64,000 nt of DNA from Sphingomonadaceae bacterium (GCA_021732525.1 JAKFUU010000040.1:78755-142754); one strand, 5' to 3'. Numbered from the stretch's first letter, positions 46,312 through 55,500 are shown. The notes: generated from the letters alone by a model not told the origin. Program-made: numbers and translations.

Positions 46312-47298
46312 CTAAACCTGCGCGCCATAGCCTTCGTTATTGCGATCGGTTTTCTCGCCCGCCCCTTCGGCGGGGATGAAGCTGTCCGGCCCAACCTTGA
46401 GCCAGATCAATATCGGCGCGGCCATGTAAACCGATGAATAAGTGCCAACAAAAATCCCGAATGTCATCGCCAACGAAAATCCGAATATCACGCCGGGGCC
46501 AAATAACACGAGCACAAATAATGGCGACAAAATCGTCAGGCTGGTCATAATCGTGCGCGACAGCGTTTCATTCACCGATAAGTCGAGTAGCGCGCCCATT
46601 TCCATCTTGCGATATTTTTTCAGATTTTCGCGGATCCGGTCATACACCACAATCGTATCATTCAGCGAATAGCCGATGATCGTGAGCAAAGCCGCGATGG
46701 TATTCAAATCAAACTCCATCCCGGTTACCGAAAATAAACCAAGCGTCAGCAGCACGTCATGCACCAACGCCCAAATCGCCCCGACGCCAAATTGCCATTC
46801 AAAACGCAGCCAGATATAGGCGGATACCCCCAATATCGCCGCGATCAACGCCCATAGGCCTTTGGAAAAAAGCTCGCTGGAAACCTTGCCGGAAACCGAA
46901 TCCACTCCGTCGATAACCACGCCCTTATAATCGGTCTTTAGCTTGGCGGTGATCTTGCTCGCCATTTCATTGGCCAATTCGGGTTTCTCATCGGCGCCCG
47001 CCGGTAATTTCATTCGGATCGACACCTGATTTTCTTTGCCAAAGCGTTGGATCGTCGCATCGCCATAACCCAAGCTACTGATTTTACCGCGCAACTCTTC
47101 AACCGGCGCTTCGGCGCTTTGGGTGAATGTTACCCGCACCATTTGGCCGCCGATAAAATCTACGCCATAATTCAGCCCCTTGGTCACAATGAAAAATATC
47201 GAAGCGATCATCAACAGGCTGCTGATGGCAAAGGCGATATTGCGCCATTTGAGGAAGCCAATATTGGTATTATCGGGAACAAGTTTGAGTAATTTCAT
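46312..47298 (-). CDS. secF: Protein translocase subunit SecF
   Basis: 328-residue RND-type membrane protein that with SecD uses proton motive force to finish Sec export. GLNYGVDFIGGQMVRV starts the periplasmic part; NTIAALLTIIGYSLNDTIVVYDRIREN is the family signature in the membrane part. ATG 47298 lies 14 bp after secD. Confidence 0.97.
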   Translation of the reverse strand: MKLLKLVPDNTNIGFLKWRNIAFAISSLLMIASIFFIVTKGLNYGVDFIGGQMVRVTFTQSAEAPVEELRGKISSLGYGDATIQRFGKENQVSIRMKLPAGADEKPELANEMASKITAKLKTDYKGVVIDGVDSVSGKVSSELFSKGLWALIAAILGVSAYIWLRFEWQFGVGAIWALVHDVLLTLGLFSVTGMEFDLNTIAALLTIIGYSLNDTIVVYDRIRENLKKYRKMEMGALLDLSVNETLSRTIMTSLTILSPLFVLVLFGPGVIFGFSLAMTFGIFVGTYSSVYMAAPILIWLKVGPDSFIPAEGAGEKTDRNNEGYGAQV

Positions 47299-47311
47299 CG
47301 CCTTATCCTCC

Positions 47312-48901
47312 TTAAATAACCAGCTCTTGCGGACGGGCGCGCCGCAGCCACCCCGCAACCCACATGCGCGTAATCACGACCGCCGTAAACACGCTGGTCA
47401 CAATGCCGATCATCAAAACAACCGCAAAGCCGCGGATCGGACCCGATCCAAAAATAAACAGCAACGTCGCCGCAATCACATTGGTAATGTTGGCGTCAAA
47501 AATCGCCCGGCTTGCCTCTTTATATCCATTTTCGATGGCGGCAACGATCCGGCGTCCGCGCCGACTTTCTTCGCGGATACGCTCATTGATCAACACGTTG
47601 GCATCCACCGCCGCGCCGATCGTCAGAACAAACCCGGCAATACCGGGCAGCGTCAAGGTGGCATTGGCCAAAGCCATCACCGCCAAAATCATCGCGATGT
47701 TAATGAGCAATGCGCCGTTGGCATAAAGGCCAAAGCGGCCATAAGTAACGAACATCAACACCAAAACGATTGTCGTTCCAATAACGGCGGCCAATATCCC
47801 GCGCTCGATCGAATCTTTGCCCAGATCGGGGCCCACCGACCGTTCTTCGACAACTTTCAAATCCACGGGCAACGCGCCCGAACGCAGCGATATCGCCAAT
47901 TGATTTGCGCTGTCGGAGGTGAAGCTGCCCGAAATTTGCGACACGCCGCCCAAAATCGGCTCATTTATTCGCGGCGCGGAAATGACCTGACCATCCAGAA
48001 TGATCGCAAATAGCTTGTTGGTATGCTGCTGTGTCATGCGCGCAAATTTCTGCCCGCCCTCGCTATCAAACTGGATCGTCACCGCGGGTTGATTATTTTC
48101 ATCAACCGACGCATCGGCTTTCACCAGCTTGTCGCCGCTAATCCCGCCCAAACGGCGCACGGCGATCACCCCGCCGCCTTCGGCATAGGGTAAAATCTGG
48201 CTGCCCACCCGCGCCTTGCCCTTTGCCACATCGTCGGGATCGGCCTGTTCATCGACCAACTTAAATTCCAGTTTGGCGGTTTTACCGATCAATTTTTTCA
48301 ACGCCTCTGGATCGTCCAGACCGGGCACCTGCACCACGATACGGTTGCTCCCCTGGCGGATAATCGTCGGCTCTAACGTGCCGATGGCATTGATCCGCCG
48401 GTCGATCACATCTTTGGCGGTATCCATCGCCTGATCCAGCGCTGCGGCATCGCCGGTTACCGCCGGCGACAAGACCACCCGGTTGCCGTCAACCACCGAT
48501 AAATTCCAATCGCGCCCGCCGGTCACGCTATTGGCGATGATCGGCAGGATGGCCTCCCGCGCCGCATCAATTTGCGCCGGATCGGGCAGAATGAAACTCA
48601 ACTTGCCATCGGCCCGCGAGACCGCTTCAATCGCGATTCCAGGCTCCACCCGGCGCAGCGCATTTTGCACGCTATCCTCCAACGCCTCCAGCCGCGCCTG
48701 CCCAAGCTGCGAGCTGTCGGCTTCGAGCAGAATATGGCTGCCTCCGGCCAAATCCAGCCCCAGGTTGATCGTCTCTTTGGGAATAAAATCGGGAATCTGC
48801 GCCAAATAGCTACGCGGCAGCACGCTTGGTATCGCCAGCAAAATGCCTAATAAGACAATCGCGCTGAGCATGAACCGGCGCATCGGGGGAAAATCAAGCA
48901 T
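47312..48901 (-). CDS. secD: Protein translocase subunit SecD
   Basis: 529 residues. N-terminal membrane helix, LGLDLAGGSHILLE, a large periplasmic domain with VVQVPGLDDPEALKKLIG, and six C-terminal helices with TLPGIAGFVLTIGAAVDANVLI. Middle gene of yajC-secD-secF, 67 bp after yajC. Confidence 0.97.
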   Translation of the reverse strand: MLDFPPMRRFMLSAIVLLGILLAIPSVLPRSYLAQIPDFIPKETINLGLDLAGGSHILLEADSSQLGQARLEALEDSVQNALRRVEPGIAIEAVSRADGKLSFILPDPAQIDAAREAILPIIANSVTGGRDWNLSVVDGNRVVLSPAVTGDAAALDQAMDTAKDVIDRRINAIGTLEPTIIRQGSNRIVVQVPGLDDPEALKKLIGKTAKLEFKLVDEQADPDDVAKGKARVGSQILPYAEGGGVIAVRRLGGISGDKLVKADASVDENNQPAVTIQFDSEGGQKFARMTQQHTNKLFAIILDGQVISAPRINEPILGGVSQISGSFTSDSANQLAISLRSGALPVDLKVVEERSVGPDLGKDSIERGILAAVIGTTIVLVLMFVTYGRFGLYANGALLINIAMILAVMALANATLTLPGIAGFVLTIGAAVDANVLINERIREESRRGRRIVAAIENGYKEASRAIFDANITNVIAATLLFIFGSGPIRGFAVVLMIGIVTSVFTAVVITRMWVAGWLRRARPQELVI

Positions 48902-48968
48902 GGATCATTTCCAACAGTAAAAGCGCCCTTTATCTGGGCACAAATTGTGAAGATACAAGGGTAACCGG

Positions 48969-49313
48969 TTAATCGTTGGCGGGTTTTCTGCTGCGCGATT
49001 CAACATGGCTTAGCGTTGATTTCACGGCTTTTACCCGCAATCCGGGGGCCAATTCCACCTCAACATATTCATCGGTCACGCGGGTCACTTTGCCCATCAA
49101 GCCGCCGCCAGTGATCACCTCATCATTTTTTTGCACCGTATTAATCTTGTCCCGATGCTCGTTTGCTCTTTTTTGCTGAGGCCGGATCAACAGAAAGTAA
49201 AATACCGCAAAGATCAAAATTAACGGCATAATATTCGTTACAAAAACAGCTATACCGCCGCTATTGGCGGACGCTGCTGCTGCCGCGATCAGCAAATTTG
49301 GACCCATCATCAT
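48969..49313 (-). CDS. yajC: Preprotein translocase subunit YajC
   Basis: 114 residues, one membrane helix (MPLILIFAVFYFLLIRPQQKR) followed by the cytosolic DEVITGGGLMGKVTRVTDEYVEVELAPG domain. First gene of the sec operon; its promoter should lie in 49314-49500. Confidence 0.95.
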   Translation of the reverse strand: MMMGPNLLIAAAAASANSGGIAVFVTNIMPLILIFAVFYFLLIRPQQKRANEHRDKINTVQKNDEVITGGGLMGKVTRVTDEYVEVELAPGLRVKAVKSTLSHVESRSRKPAND

Positions 49314-49502
49314 TCCCTTATATTTTTAGCGGGCATTGGGAGTAAATACTTCCCGGCCCATCGATCGGGCGCGATTATCACGCCCCCGCGCATCGTGCAA
49401 CGGCAAAGCGGGTTGCATTATCAAGATCATCGCCATATAGGCAGCAGATATATCCGTGCGGCGGGGCAATACCAGCGCCCAACCATCGTCCGCACACCCG
49501 GT

Positions 49503-49579
49503 CGGGACGTAGCGCAGCCTGGTAGCGCATCACACTGGGGGTGTGGGGGTCGCAGGTTCGAATCCTGTCGTCCCGACCA
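49503..49579 (+). tRNA. tRNA-Pro (anticodon GGG)
   Basis: 77-nt cloverleaf: acceptor CGGGACG/CGTCCCG, D-arm AGCGCAGCCTGGTAGCGC, anticodon stem CACAC/GTGTG with GGG in the loop, T-arm GCAGGTTCGAATCCTGT, discriminator A and encoded CCA at 49577-49579. I found no second copy of its 3' end nearby, so no sign of tRNA-targeted integration. Confidence 0.97.
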
Positions 49580-49663
49580 AGAAATTTCTACTAAAAACAA
49601 TAAGTTAAGTAGGTTTCGAAAGCGGCCCATTTTGCTTTGTGCTGTATCGTCATAGCGATATGC

Positions 49664-49771
49664 TAGAGCATGATGCGATTAGGTAGAATCGCATCATGCT
49701 CTTTATCTCTTTGTGATCGCGTGATTTTATACGATTAACCGGTGCCCACTTAATCGCATCACGCTCTAGCG
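49664..49771. repeat. Dispersed palindromic repeat, copy 1
   Basis: Begins with a perfect hairpin, AGAGCATGATGCGATT and its inverse around AGGTAG (49665-49702), followed by TATCTCTTTGTGATCGCGTGATTTTAT, ACCGGTGCCCACTT, and a closing inverted end ATCGCATCACGCTCTAG. The second half matches the copy at 58563-58673. The family resembles the mosaic intergenic repeats of alphaproteobacteria. Confidence 0.8.
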
Positions 49772-50574
49772 AGGTAAGGCGAAACTCAACGCTCATAGCA
49801 ACGCCCCGCACCCGAAGGTGCGAGGCGCTGTCAGCGTCAAGCAAGAAGGAGGGCACTGCCCCGCTGCTGGTTCCGTTTGATTATCGTCCAACGGTTTCCG
49901 ATGGGACGGGCGCGGTCGGGTGGGCATGCGGACTGCTCCTAACAATGATAACCATATGGATTTTATCATGGCAAAGCGCGTGTAGGAAACCGGGAATTGA
50001 TAAGGGCACTATCGTCGCAATTTCAAGCAACCCATCGCTCCGGAATGCTTAATTATTATTGTGTGCCCGAAGCTAATAAATAGGTAAATATGCACCTGTC
50101 ACCCTAATTCAACATCGCGGCGATTACCGCGCATTTACAAATACTTGTGAGCCAAGCCCCCGCACGGACTGCCGTGTACGGTCTGCTCCTCAGACAGCAC
50201 TCCAACGCCACCCCGCGCGCCGCTCTGCTGGGGTGATCCCTGCTATCAGGATGGGGATTTCCACACGACCCGCGCCGACGCAGGCAAGTCAGCTCAACGT
50301 AAGGCACACGGCACAGGAAGCGGCGCGATTACAATGGCTTGATAGCCGCGCAAGTCACTCTACCGTTGCCAAGTCAAAGTGACGGAGAAGCGACCATCGC
50401 CCAAAAATGCCATTTTCCCGCGCTACATCAACACCATAACACCAGCGAGGACTCGCGTACGGTGTGCCGGTCAGTCCATAACTTTCGGGGCGCGATCCAG
50501 CCAACGAGCCTGAACTGGATGAGAGAGCATACGCTTGTTCAATCGGAAGCCTTCAAAGCGGGTGCCCCATGTGA
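49772..50574. other. 800-bp accessory gap with hairpin clusters, no supported gene
   Basis: No reading frame here looks like protein. It holds a strong hairpin CGCACC-CGAA-GGTGCG with flanking pairs (49803-49826), a small CGCT-GTC-AGCG hairpin right after it, and the four-hairpin cluster at 50162-50250. CGGACTGCTCCT at 49929-49940 resembles CGGTCTGCTCCT at 50179-50190. I looked for tmRNA and RNase P signatures and found none. Confidence 0.5.
50162..50250. ncRNA. Candidate structured RNA: four consecutive perfect hairpins
   Basis: Within 89 bp: CACGG-ACTG-CCGTG (50163-50176), GTCTG-CTCCT-CAGAC (50181-50195), CACCCC-N15-GGGGTG (50209-50235) and CCTG-CTAT-CAGG (50239-50250). Read on the plus strand, the second loop is CUCCU, able to pair with Shine-Dalgarno sequences, a feature of several alphaproteobacterial sRNAs; on the minus strand the loop is AGGAG. 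The transcribed strand, promoter and ends are unknown. Confidence 0.35.
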
Positions 50575-50856
50575 TCATGATAATCGCTTCTCTTTTGGCA
50601 ACATTGGCTCCCCGCAGACCGGGCATTGTTCAAGTACGCGCAAATCGAATCCTTTCACATGCGGAGCGATGCGCTGATCGTATATCGGTGTTCTGCAATT
50701 TTGGCATTTGATCGTAAAAATCGGGAGAGCCACAATTACAATAGCGATGAACGAAAAGGATGTCCGGAACGCAATGTACTCGACAAACATCAAGACAACG
50801 AAGGCAGCTCCAATCTTCACCAGCAAGCGGACCGCCTTAGCTGACGAAACCATCAT
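50575..50856 (-). CDS. Small membrane protein with zinc ribbon
   Basis: 93 residues. Two hydrophobic segments (about 10-28 and 30-47: LLVKIGAAFVVLMFVEYIAF, FIAIVIVALPIF) precede a zinc-ribbon-like pair, KCQNCRTPI and QCPVCGEPM, 28 residues apart. No named family recognised. ATG 50856 overlaps the stop of the minus-strand ORF before it (ATGA). Composition is more AT-rich than core genes. Confidence 0.6.
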   Translation of the reverse strand: MMVSSAKAVRLLVKIGAAFVVLMFVEYIAFRTSFSFIAIVIVALPIFTIKCQNCRTPIYDQRIAPHVKGFDLRVLEQCPVCGEPMLPKEKRLS

Positions 50857-51156
50857 TTGCAGCTCGGAAGGATTTGAAATGCAGTGCCGCCGCGCGCGGT
50901 CAAGTTGGCATTTGCAGTGAGGCCGCCCCCAGCACGTAACCCGCCATTTACGCCGTTATAGCGAGGATTGAATCCAGAACTGTCGATCAGTGTTCCTGCA
51001 ACACCAGCGCGAAATGGTCCGGCAGCAACATTTGCATTTACGCCTAAGAAATAATTCCGGCCAATTGCCGAAATCGGAAACGCCGCCTCGGCCAAGAAAG
51101 GGCGCAACGGTTTGCCCCTTCGCGCCCTTTCCTGTGTTTGCTGAACCGGGGTAGAA
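50853..51156 (-). pseudogene. Possible gene remnant between TonB receptor and zinc-ribbon gene
   Basis: A minus-strand frame, open from 51227 inside the receptor gene, gives Gly/Ala/Asn-rich protein after about 51070: NYFLGVNANVAAGPFRAGVAG, then FNPRYNGVNGGLRAGGGLTANAN. The part before that is not protein-like and I see no ribosome binding site or signal peptide, so it may be the 3' end of a decayed secreted protein gene. Its stop overlaps the next gene's ATG. Confidence 0.3.
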
Positions 51157-54100
51157 TCAGAAAGAACCCGACACTCCAAGGAAGAAGAACCGTCCACGCG
51201 GGCCAACCGGCCGCACCAGGGTGCCAAGGAACGGCTCGGTATCGGTAAGATTGTTCACTCCAGCAAAAATCTGTAATTTGTCTGTGAAATCATAACTGGC
51301 GGTGATATCCTGCTCAAAGCCGGTTCCCGTGGTAAGCTGCGACGGGTCCGCCAGATTCTCATTGGGAGAGATAACCACGGCACCGTTATCAATCTCCACA
51401 TCGGTGGCGGCGGCGTTCGAGAATTGTAAGCTGGAGGATTCAAACCGGCCGCGCCAGCCGAGTTTCAACTTGCCGATATCCCAATTTACCCCGAAATTAA
51501 CGATCCATTCGGGCGTGCCGACTACGCCAAGCAGATTGCTCACCGTCGCCTGATCGGCGATCAACAGCTGTTGCTGGAGCGGATCAGGTTCGGCAGCGAT
51601 GGTTTGGGCAATCACAGGATCGCTTTCGGTAAACCGTTCCAGAAACCGCGTGCCGGTGGCCCTGATTTCAAACTTACCCCAATCGCGGTTGTCGCCGAAC
51701 GGCGCATCGAAGCTGTAACGCGCTTCGAAATCGATACCTCTTGCGCGCAGCACCGAAAGGTTGATGTTGCCCGATGTGAAGCCCGAAATGGCCCCGCCAT
51801 TGTTGGGATTGCGCTCAATCGCATCGCAAAATTGATTGTTGGTGCTTGGCAGGTCAACGCACGCTGAGGCAATTGCGGCCCCCGTCAGGCTGCCAACTGC
51901 ATCCTCGATCTCAATATCATAATAATCAGCGATAATGACAAGACCATCAAGCGCCCCGCCAAAGATGCCCTTGGGTTCGAATATACCGCCGATTGTGAAG
52001 CTATCCGATGTCTCCTCGATCAAATCCGGGTTGCCGCCCGAGGTGCCGGTGACAAATGCGGTAAGGAAATCTGATGAATCAAATCCCGGCGCGACAAATT
52101 GGGCACAGTTCGCAACCCGGTTGGCGCTGCCGTTGTTGATGTTGCCATCATCGCATGGGTCGGCGTCAACACCGATGGTTGCACCAGTCTGCGGGCTGAA
52201 CAACTCACCGATGTTTGGCGCACGCACGGCACGCGAAAAGGTGCCGCGCAGGGTAAACCAGTCGGTCGGCTTGTAAATCGCGCCGAAAGAGTATGTTCCG
52301 GTGCCGCCAATCGTATTATAATCGGAGATGCGGCCCGATGCCGAAACTTCCAGATATTTGGCAAAGGGCAGATCAGCCAGCAGCGGCAGTTTAATTTCAC
52401 CAAAACCTTCGTAAACCCTAATCCCTTGCCCATTGGTCGGCGAAATGTTGATCACCGTGCTGTTGTTGGTCACCACATTGGGTTCAATCGAAAAGAAGCT
52501 GTCGGGTACGAACAGCGAATCATCCCGGCGATATTCGAAACCAGCGGCAAAACCGATAGCGCCGCCAGGCAGTTCAAAAAGATCACTCGTATCGCCCGAA
52601 ACAACGGCCAGGAACTGTTGTTGTTCAATCGTGGTGCTGTCATCCAAATCAACAAAGGCAAAGGCCGCGCCCGCACCCCGGATCGAATTGGGCCCGAGAA
52701 TATTGACCGGCGCGCATTGGCCATCACCAATCTGGAAAGTGACTGGGCGTGTCAAATTGCCCACATCGACACCGTTGATCGTGGTTCCCGGCGCGAACAG
52801 CGGCGGGCTGCCGACAAACAGCGCAGCTGGCGATGGTATCCCGGTCAGTTCGGCGCGGCAAACAATATCGCCCACCTGCGCTGTGCCTGCGGTAATTCGA
52901 ATATCTTGACCGTTGCGGATGGCATTCAGTGTCGCCGCGCCACCGCCGCCAAAAGCGAGGGTGGGATTGGTTCCGTCAAGATCCGCCGCGGTCAGCGCAA
53001 CCGCATCAATCGCGGTAAAATACCGGTCGTTGATCCGCTGCGCGCGATTGACGCTGGTAACCTCGGTCCGGCCCCAGCTGTATGACGCCTCAACCACGAT
53101 ATTGCTGACCGGGGCTTCCCAGCGCAAGCCGCCCGTTGCCCGAATGGTGGAGCGTTCGACCGAGACTCCGGAACCAGTTTCGGAACCGACATTGTCGCGT
53201 GCAACGAAAATGCTGGGGGTCTCAACCGGATCAAGCGCGTCAAGGATCGGAATCTGGTTACGAATAGATTGTGGCAGGAAGGGGTTGTCGAGCGCAATTG
53301 GGACATCATCGGAAAAGGGGATGCCCGTAGTATCGGATGCTTCCACATAGGCAAATTTGGCATCGGCGAAAAATTTGAGGTTGCTGGTAATCTCATAATC
53401 GACACCCGCTGCGGCAACAAAGCGGGTCACCTCCGGGATCAGCGTCAATCCAGGTGCCGTCTGGCCGATGAAGATGCCATCGCCCCCGCTCGCGTTGAAC
53501 GCGCCGGCGGCAGCACCCGGATTAAAGGCTCTGACATTGCCGTTGGCATCAATCACCTGCAAAACTGGAATATTGGTGCCTGGAATATTTGGTACCGTAT
53601 CTGTTGCAGGGTTGAAATTGGTCACAAACGACGAAAGTTGACCAAATGGGAAAGCAAACGGGGTTGGATCAACCGCGATGGTGGAACCAGCGCTTGACAC
53701 CGGAAGCCGACTATCTGGTACAAATGCATTTTCTGCGGCAGGATTTAGACCTAGAATGCCATTTAGAAAAGGAGTACTGGAATTTCGTGCGGAAAAGCCC
53801 GGCCCGGCAAAATTGGGCCTATCTCCATTAAGAACTGATGTGGAGTGCGAATATTCCGCAGCAAAAACCGCACTGCCGCGATCGTCATTAAAAGTTCCGC
53901 CAGCTGCGAGTGAGCCGAACACTTCCTCTGCATCACCCTTATCACTGATCCCGGTTTGGAGGCGATATTCAAGGCCTTCAAAATCCCGGCCGGTGCGGGT
54001 AACGAAATTGACCACGCCCGAAACGGCGTCCGCGCCGTAAACCGCCGATGCGCCGCCGGTTAGAACTTCCGTGCGCGCAATCAACGCTTGCGGGATCGAT

Positions 54101-54573
54101 CCAACATCGACCGTAGCGGTGCCCGGTAAACCAGGCACATGGCGGCGACCATCTTGCAAAATCAGCGTACGGTTGGTCCCCAATTGCCGAAGGTCAAGCG
54201 TGCTGGCCCCCGTAACCGCAAAACCCTGCGCGCTGTCCAAAGTGGAAGGATCCGATCCTTGCAACGCAGGAATTTCACGCAAAGTTTGCGAAATATCGAT
54301 TTCGCCCGCTTTCTTAAAAACTTCACTGGTGACAACTTGAACGGGGCTCGGCAATGAGGTCGTCGAATCGGTGCTAATGCGCGATCCGGTAACAACGATA
54401 AGATCACCCTCTGCGTCATCGCCGGTGTCCTCCGCCTGCGGTTCGGTTTGTGCCGCTTCCTCGGACGAACCCTCAGCCTGCGCTTGCGCCGACGAGACAT
54501 GCCCTATGGATAGGGCGGCCAGCGCGCTGCTAGCAAAAAATAGCGCCCGAAGGTGATTGGTTTTGATCATCAT
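51157..54573 (-). CDS. TonB-dependent outer membrane receptor
   Basis: 1138 residues, larger than average for siderophore receptors. Signal peptide (LRALFFASSALAALSIGHVSSAQA), acidic linker, plug domain (DLIVVTGSRISTDS, IDISQTLREIPAL, LDLRQLGTNRTLILQDGRR, VLTGGASAVYGADAVSGVVNFVTR), then the 22-stranded barrel ending RFFFLGVSGSF with a terminal Phe. The plug wording is typical of the large receptors of sphingomonads and xanthomonads for carbohydrates or other organics; the substrate is unknown and no TonB or regulator gene adjoins. Confidence 0.94.
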   Translation of the reverse strand: MMIKTNHLRALFFASSALAALSIGHVSSAQAQAEGSSEEAAQTEPQAEDTGDDAEGDLIVVTGSRISTDSTTSLPSPVQVVTSEVFKKAGEIDISQTLREIPALQGSDPSTLDSAQGFAVTGASTLDLRQLGTNRTLILQDGRRHVPGLPGTATVDVGSIPQALIARTEVLTGGASAVYGADAVSGVVNFVTRTGRDFEGLEYRLQTGISDKGDAEEVFGSLAAGGTFNDDRGSAVFAAEYSHSTSVLNGDRPNFAGPGFSARNSSTPFLNGILGLNPAAENAFVPDSRLPVSSAGSTIAVDPTPFAFPFGQLSSFVTNFNPATDTVPNIPGTNIPVLQVIDANGNVRAFNPGAAAGAFNASGGDGIFIGQTAPGLTLIPEVTRFVAAAGVDYEITSNLKFFADAKFAYVEASDTTGIPFSDDVPIALDNPFLPQSIRNQIPILDALDPVETPSIFVARDNVGSETGSGVSVERSTIRATGGLRWEAPVSNIVVEASYSWGRTEVTSVNRAQRINDRYFTAIDAVALTAADLDGTNPTLAFGGGGAATLNAIRNGQDIRITAGTAQVGDIVCRAELTGIPSPAALFVGSPPLFAPGTTINGVDVGNLTRPVTFQIGDGQCAPVNILGPNSIRGAGAAFAFVDLDDSTTIEQQQFLAVVSGDTSDLFELPGGAIGFAAGFEYRRDDSLFVPDSFFSIEPNVVTNNSTVINISPTNGQGIRVYEGFGEIKLPLLADLPFAKYLEVSASGRISDYNTIGGTGTYSFGAIYKPTDWFTLRGTFSRAVRAPNIGELFSPQTGATIGVDADPCDDGNINNGSANRVANCAQFVAPGFDSSDFLTAFVTGTSGGNPDLIEETSDSFTIGGIFEPKGIFGGALDGLVIIADYYDIEIEDAVGSLTGAAIASACVDLPSTNNQFCDAIERNPNNGGAISGFTSGNINLSVLRARGIDFEARYSFDAPFGDNRDWGKFEIRATGTRFLERFTESDPVIAQTIAAEPDPLQQQLLIADQATVSNLLGVVGTPEWIVNFGVNWDIGKLKLGWRGRFESSSLQFSNAAATDVEIDNGAVVISPNENLADPSQLTTGTGFEQDITASYDFTDKLQIFAGVNNLTDTEPFLGTLVRPVGPRGRFFFLGVSGSF

Positions 54574-54874
54574 AAAAGCTCCCTAATATTTGCTTATGAC
54601 AGCCTTGCCAGCTCTTTCGAGCGGCTGGCGCGGCAATTCCCCCACAAATCAAATCATCTTATTACATCAGATTTTTGAAATTTTATAAGTTTTTTCCCGA
54701 TTGGTATAATATTTGCCAAAATACCTATCCAAAGTCCATAACATATTTCCGCCGCAGATTTTTTGGTTTCCGGCCACACCAAGCTGTGACTGTCTATTTG
54801 CTGGCCGCAAACGCATAGATATTTGCTGCGGATACCCCAAACCAACCCGTTCCCCCTTCGCAGCGCAGAAAAAG
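54574..54874. other. Intergenic region upstream of TonB receptor
   Basis: About 300 AT-rich bp between the divergent receptor and endolysin genes. The receptor promoter must lie here. TATAAT occurs on the plus strand at 54705-54710 but no matching -35 box was seen at 16-18 nt. No gene is supported. Confidence 0.5.
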
Positions 54875-54900
54875 CTTTCCTACAACAAACCTATTTGGTT
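54875..54900 (+). promoter_or_regulatory. Shared operator candidate, copy B (lysis genes)
   Basis: CTTTCCTACAA (54875-54885), 1 nt, AAACCTATTTGGTT (54887-54900). Exact matches of both elements occur at 44509-44536 between the DUF6456 and XRE genes. The box ends 28 nt before the endolysin ATG. Two CCTA cores lie 11 bp apart, about one helix turn. Confidence 0.55.
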
Positions 54901-54928
54901 ATATTTGATTCGGAAAGTGAGCGATATC

Positions 54929-55477
54929 ATGGCGACAAGAGACATCTCAACATTGATTGACGAATTGATCGAGCGCGAGGGAGGTTATGTCAATCACCCG
55001 GCCGATCGCGGCGGTCCGACCCGTTGGGGCATTACCGAAGCGGTCGCGCGCCAGCAAGGCTATAGCGGCGACATGCGCCATTTGCCGCAAAGCGAGGCCG
55101 CCGCAATCTACCGGCGGTTATATTGGGTTAAGCCGGGATATGATCAATTGGCGCAAATAGCCCCCAAACTTGCAGCAGAATTATTCGACACCGGCGTGAA
55201 TATGGGCACGGCGACCGCAACCGGATTCCTTCAGCGGGCGCTGAATGCGCTCAATCGAAATCAGGCCGACTATCCCGATATCAAGATTGACCGGCAATTG
55301 GGTTCCATAACACTAAGCGCCGCCGAACGTTTCCTAAAATCGCGCGGTGCGGCCGCTGAATCCGCACTGATCAAGGCCGTCGATGCGTTGCAAGGCGCGC
55401 ATTATGTCCGGCTGGCCGAAACCAGGCCATCGCAAGAAGCCTTTCTTTACGGCTGGATCGCCAACCGAATTGGTTAA
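54929..55477 (+). CDS. GH108-type endolysin
   Basis: 182 residues from ATG 54929 (GGAAAG upstream). N-terminal glycoside hydrolase 108 lysozyme domain with the catalytic glutamate in EREGGYVNHPADRGGPTRWG (Glu17), then FDTGVNMGTATATGFLQRAL, and the C-terminal peptidoglycan-binding part ending FLYGWIANRIG. No signal peptide or SAR helix, so it needs the holin encoded 23 bp downstream. This endolysin-holin pair without phage structural genes matches the separate lysis locus of alphaproteobacterial gene transfer agents. Confidence 0.92.
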   Translation: MATRDISTLIDELIEREGGYVNHPADRGGPTRWGITEAVARQQGYSGDMRHLPQSEAAAIYRRLYWVKPGYDQLAQIAPKLAAELFDTGVNMGTATATGFLQRALNALNRNQADYPDIKIDRQLGSITLSAAERFLKSRGAAAESALIKAVDALQGAHYVRLAETRPSQEAFLYGWIANRIG

Positions 55478-55500
55478 TTTATATATAGCGGAGAATATCA

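Noticed and set aside
49503..49579. tRNA-Pro as a phage or island attachment site
   Set aside because: No duplicate of the tRNA 3' end and no integrase gene were found in the window.
50104..50307. 67-codon minus-strand frame across the hairpin cluster
   Set aside because: Cys/Arg-rich peptide with no recognisable pattern or ribosome binding site; the perfect hairpins explain the sequence better.
49580..50575. tmRNA or RNase P RNA in the gene-free gap after tRNA-Pro
   Set aside because: I looked for a tag-peptide sequence and for the RNase P core and found neither.
54705..54710. TATAAT as a promoter for the lysis genes
   Set aside because: No acceptable -35 box at the right spacing, and it lies over 200 bp from the endolysin start.
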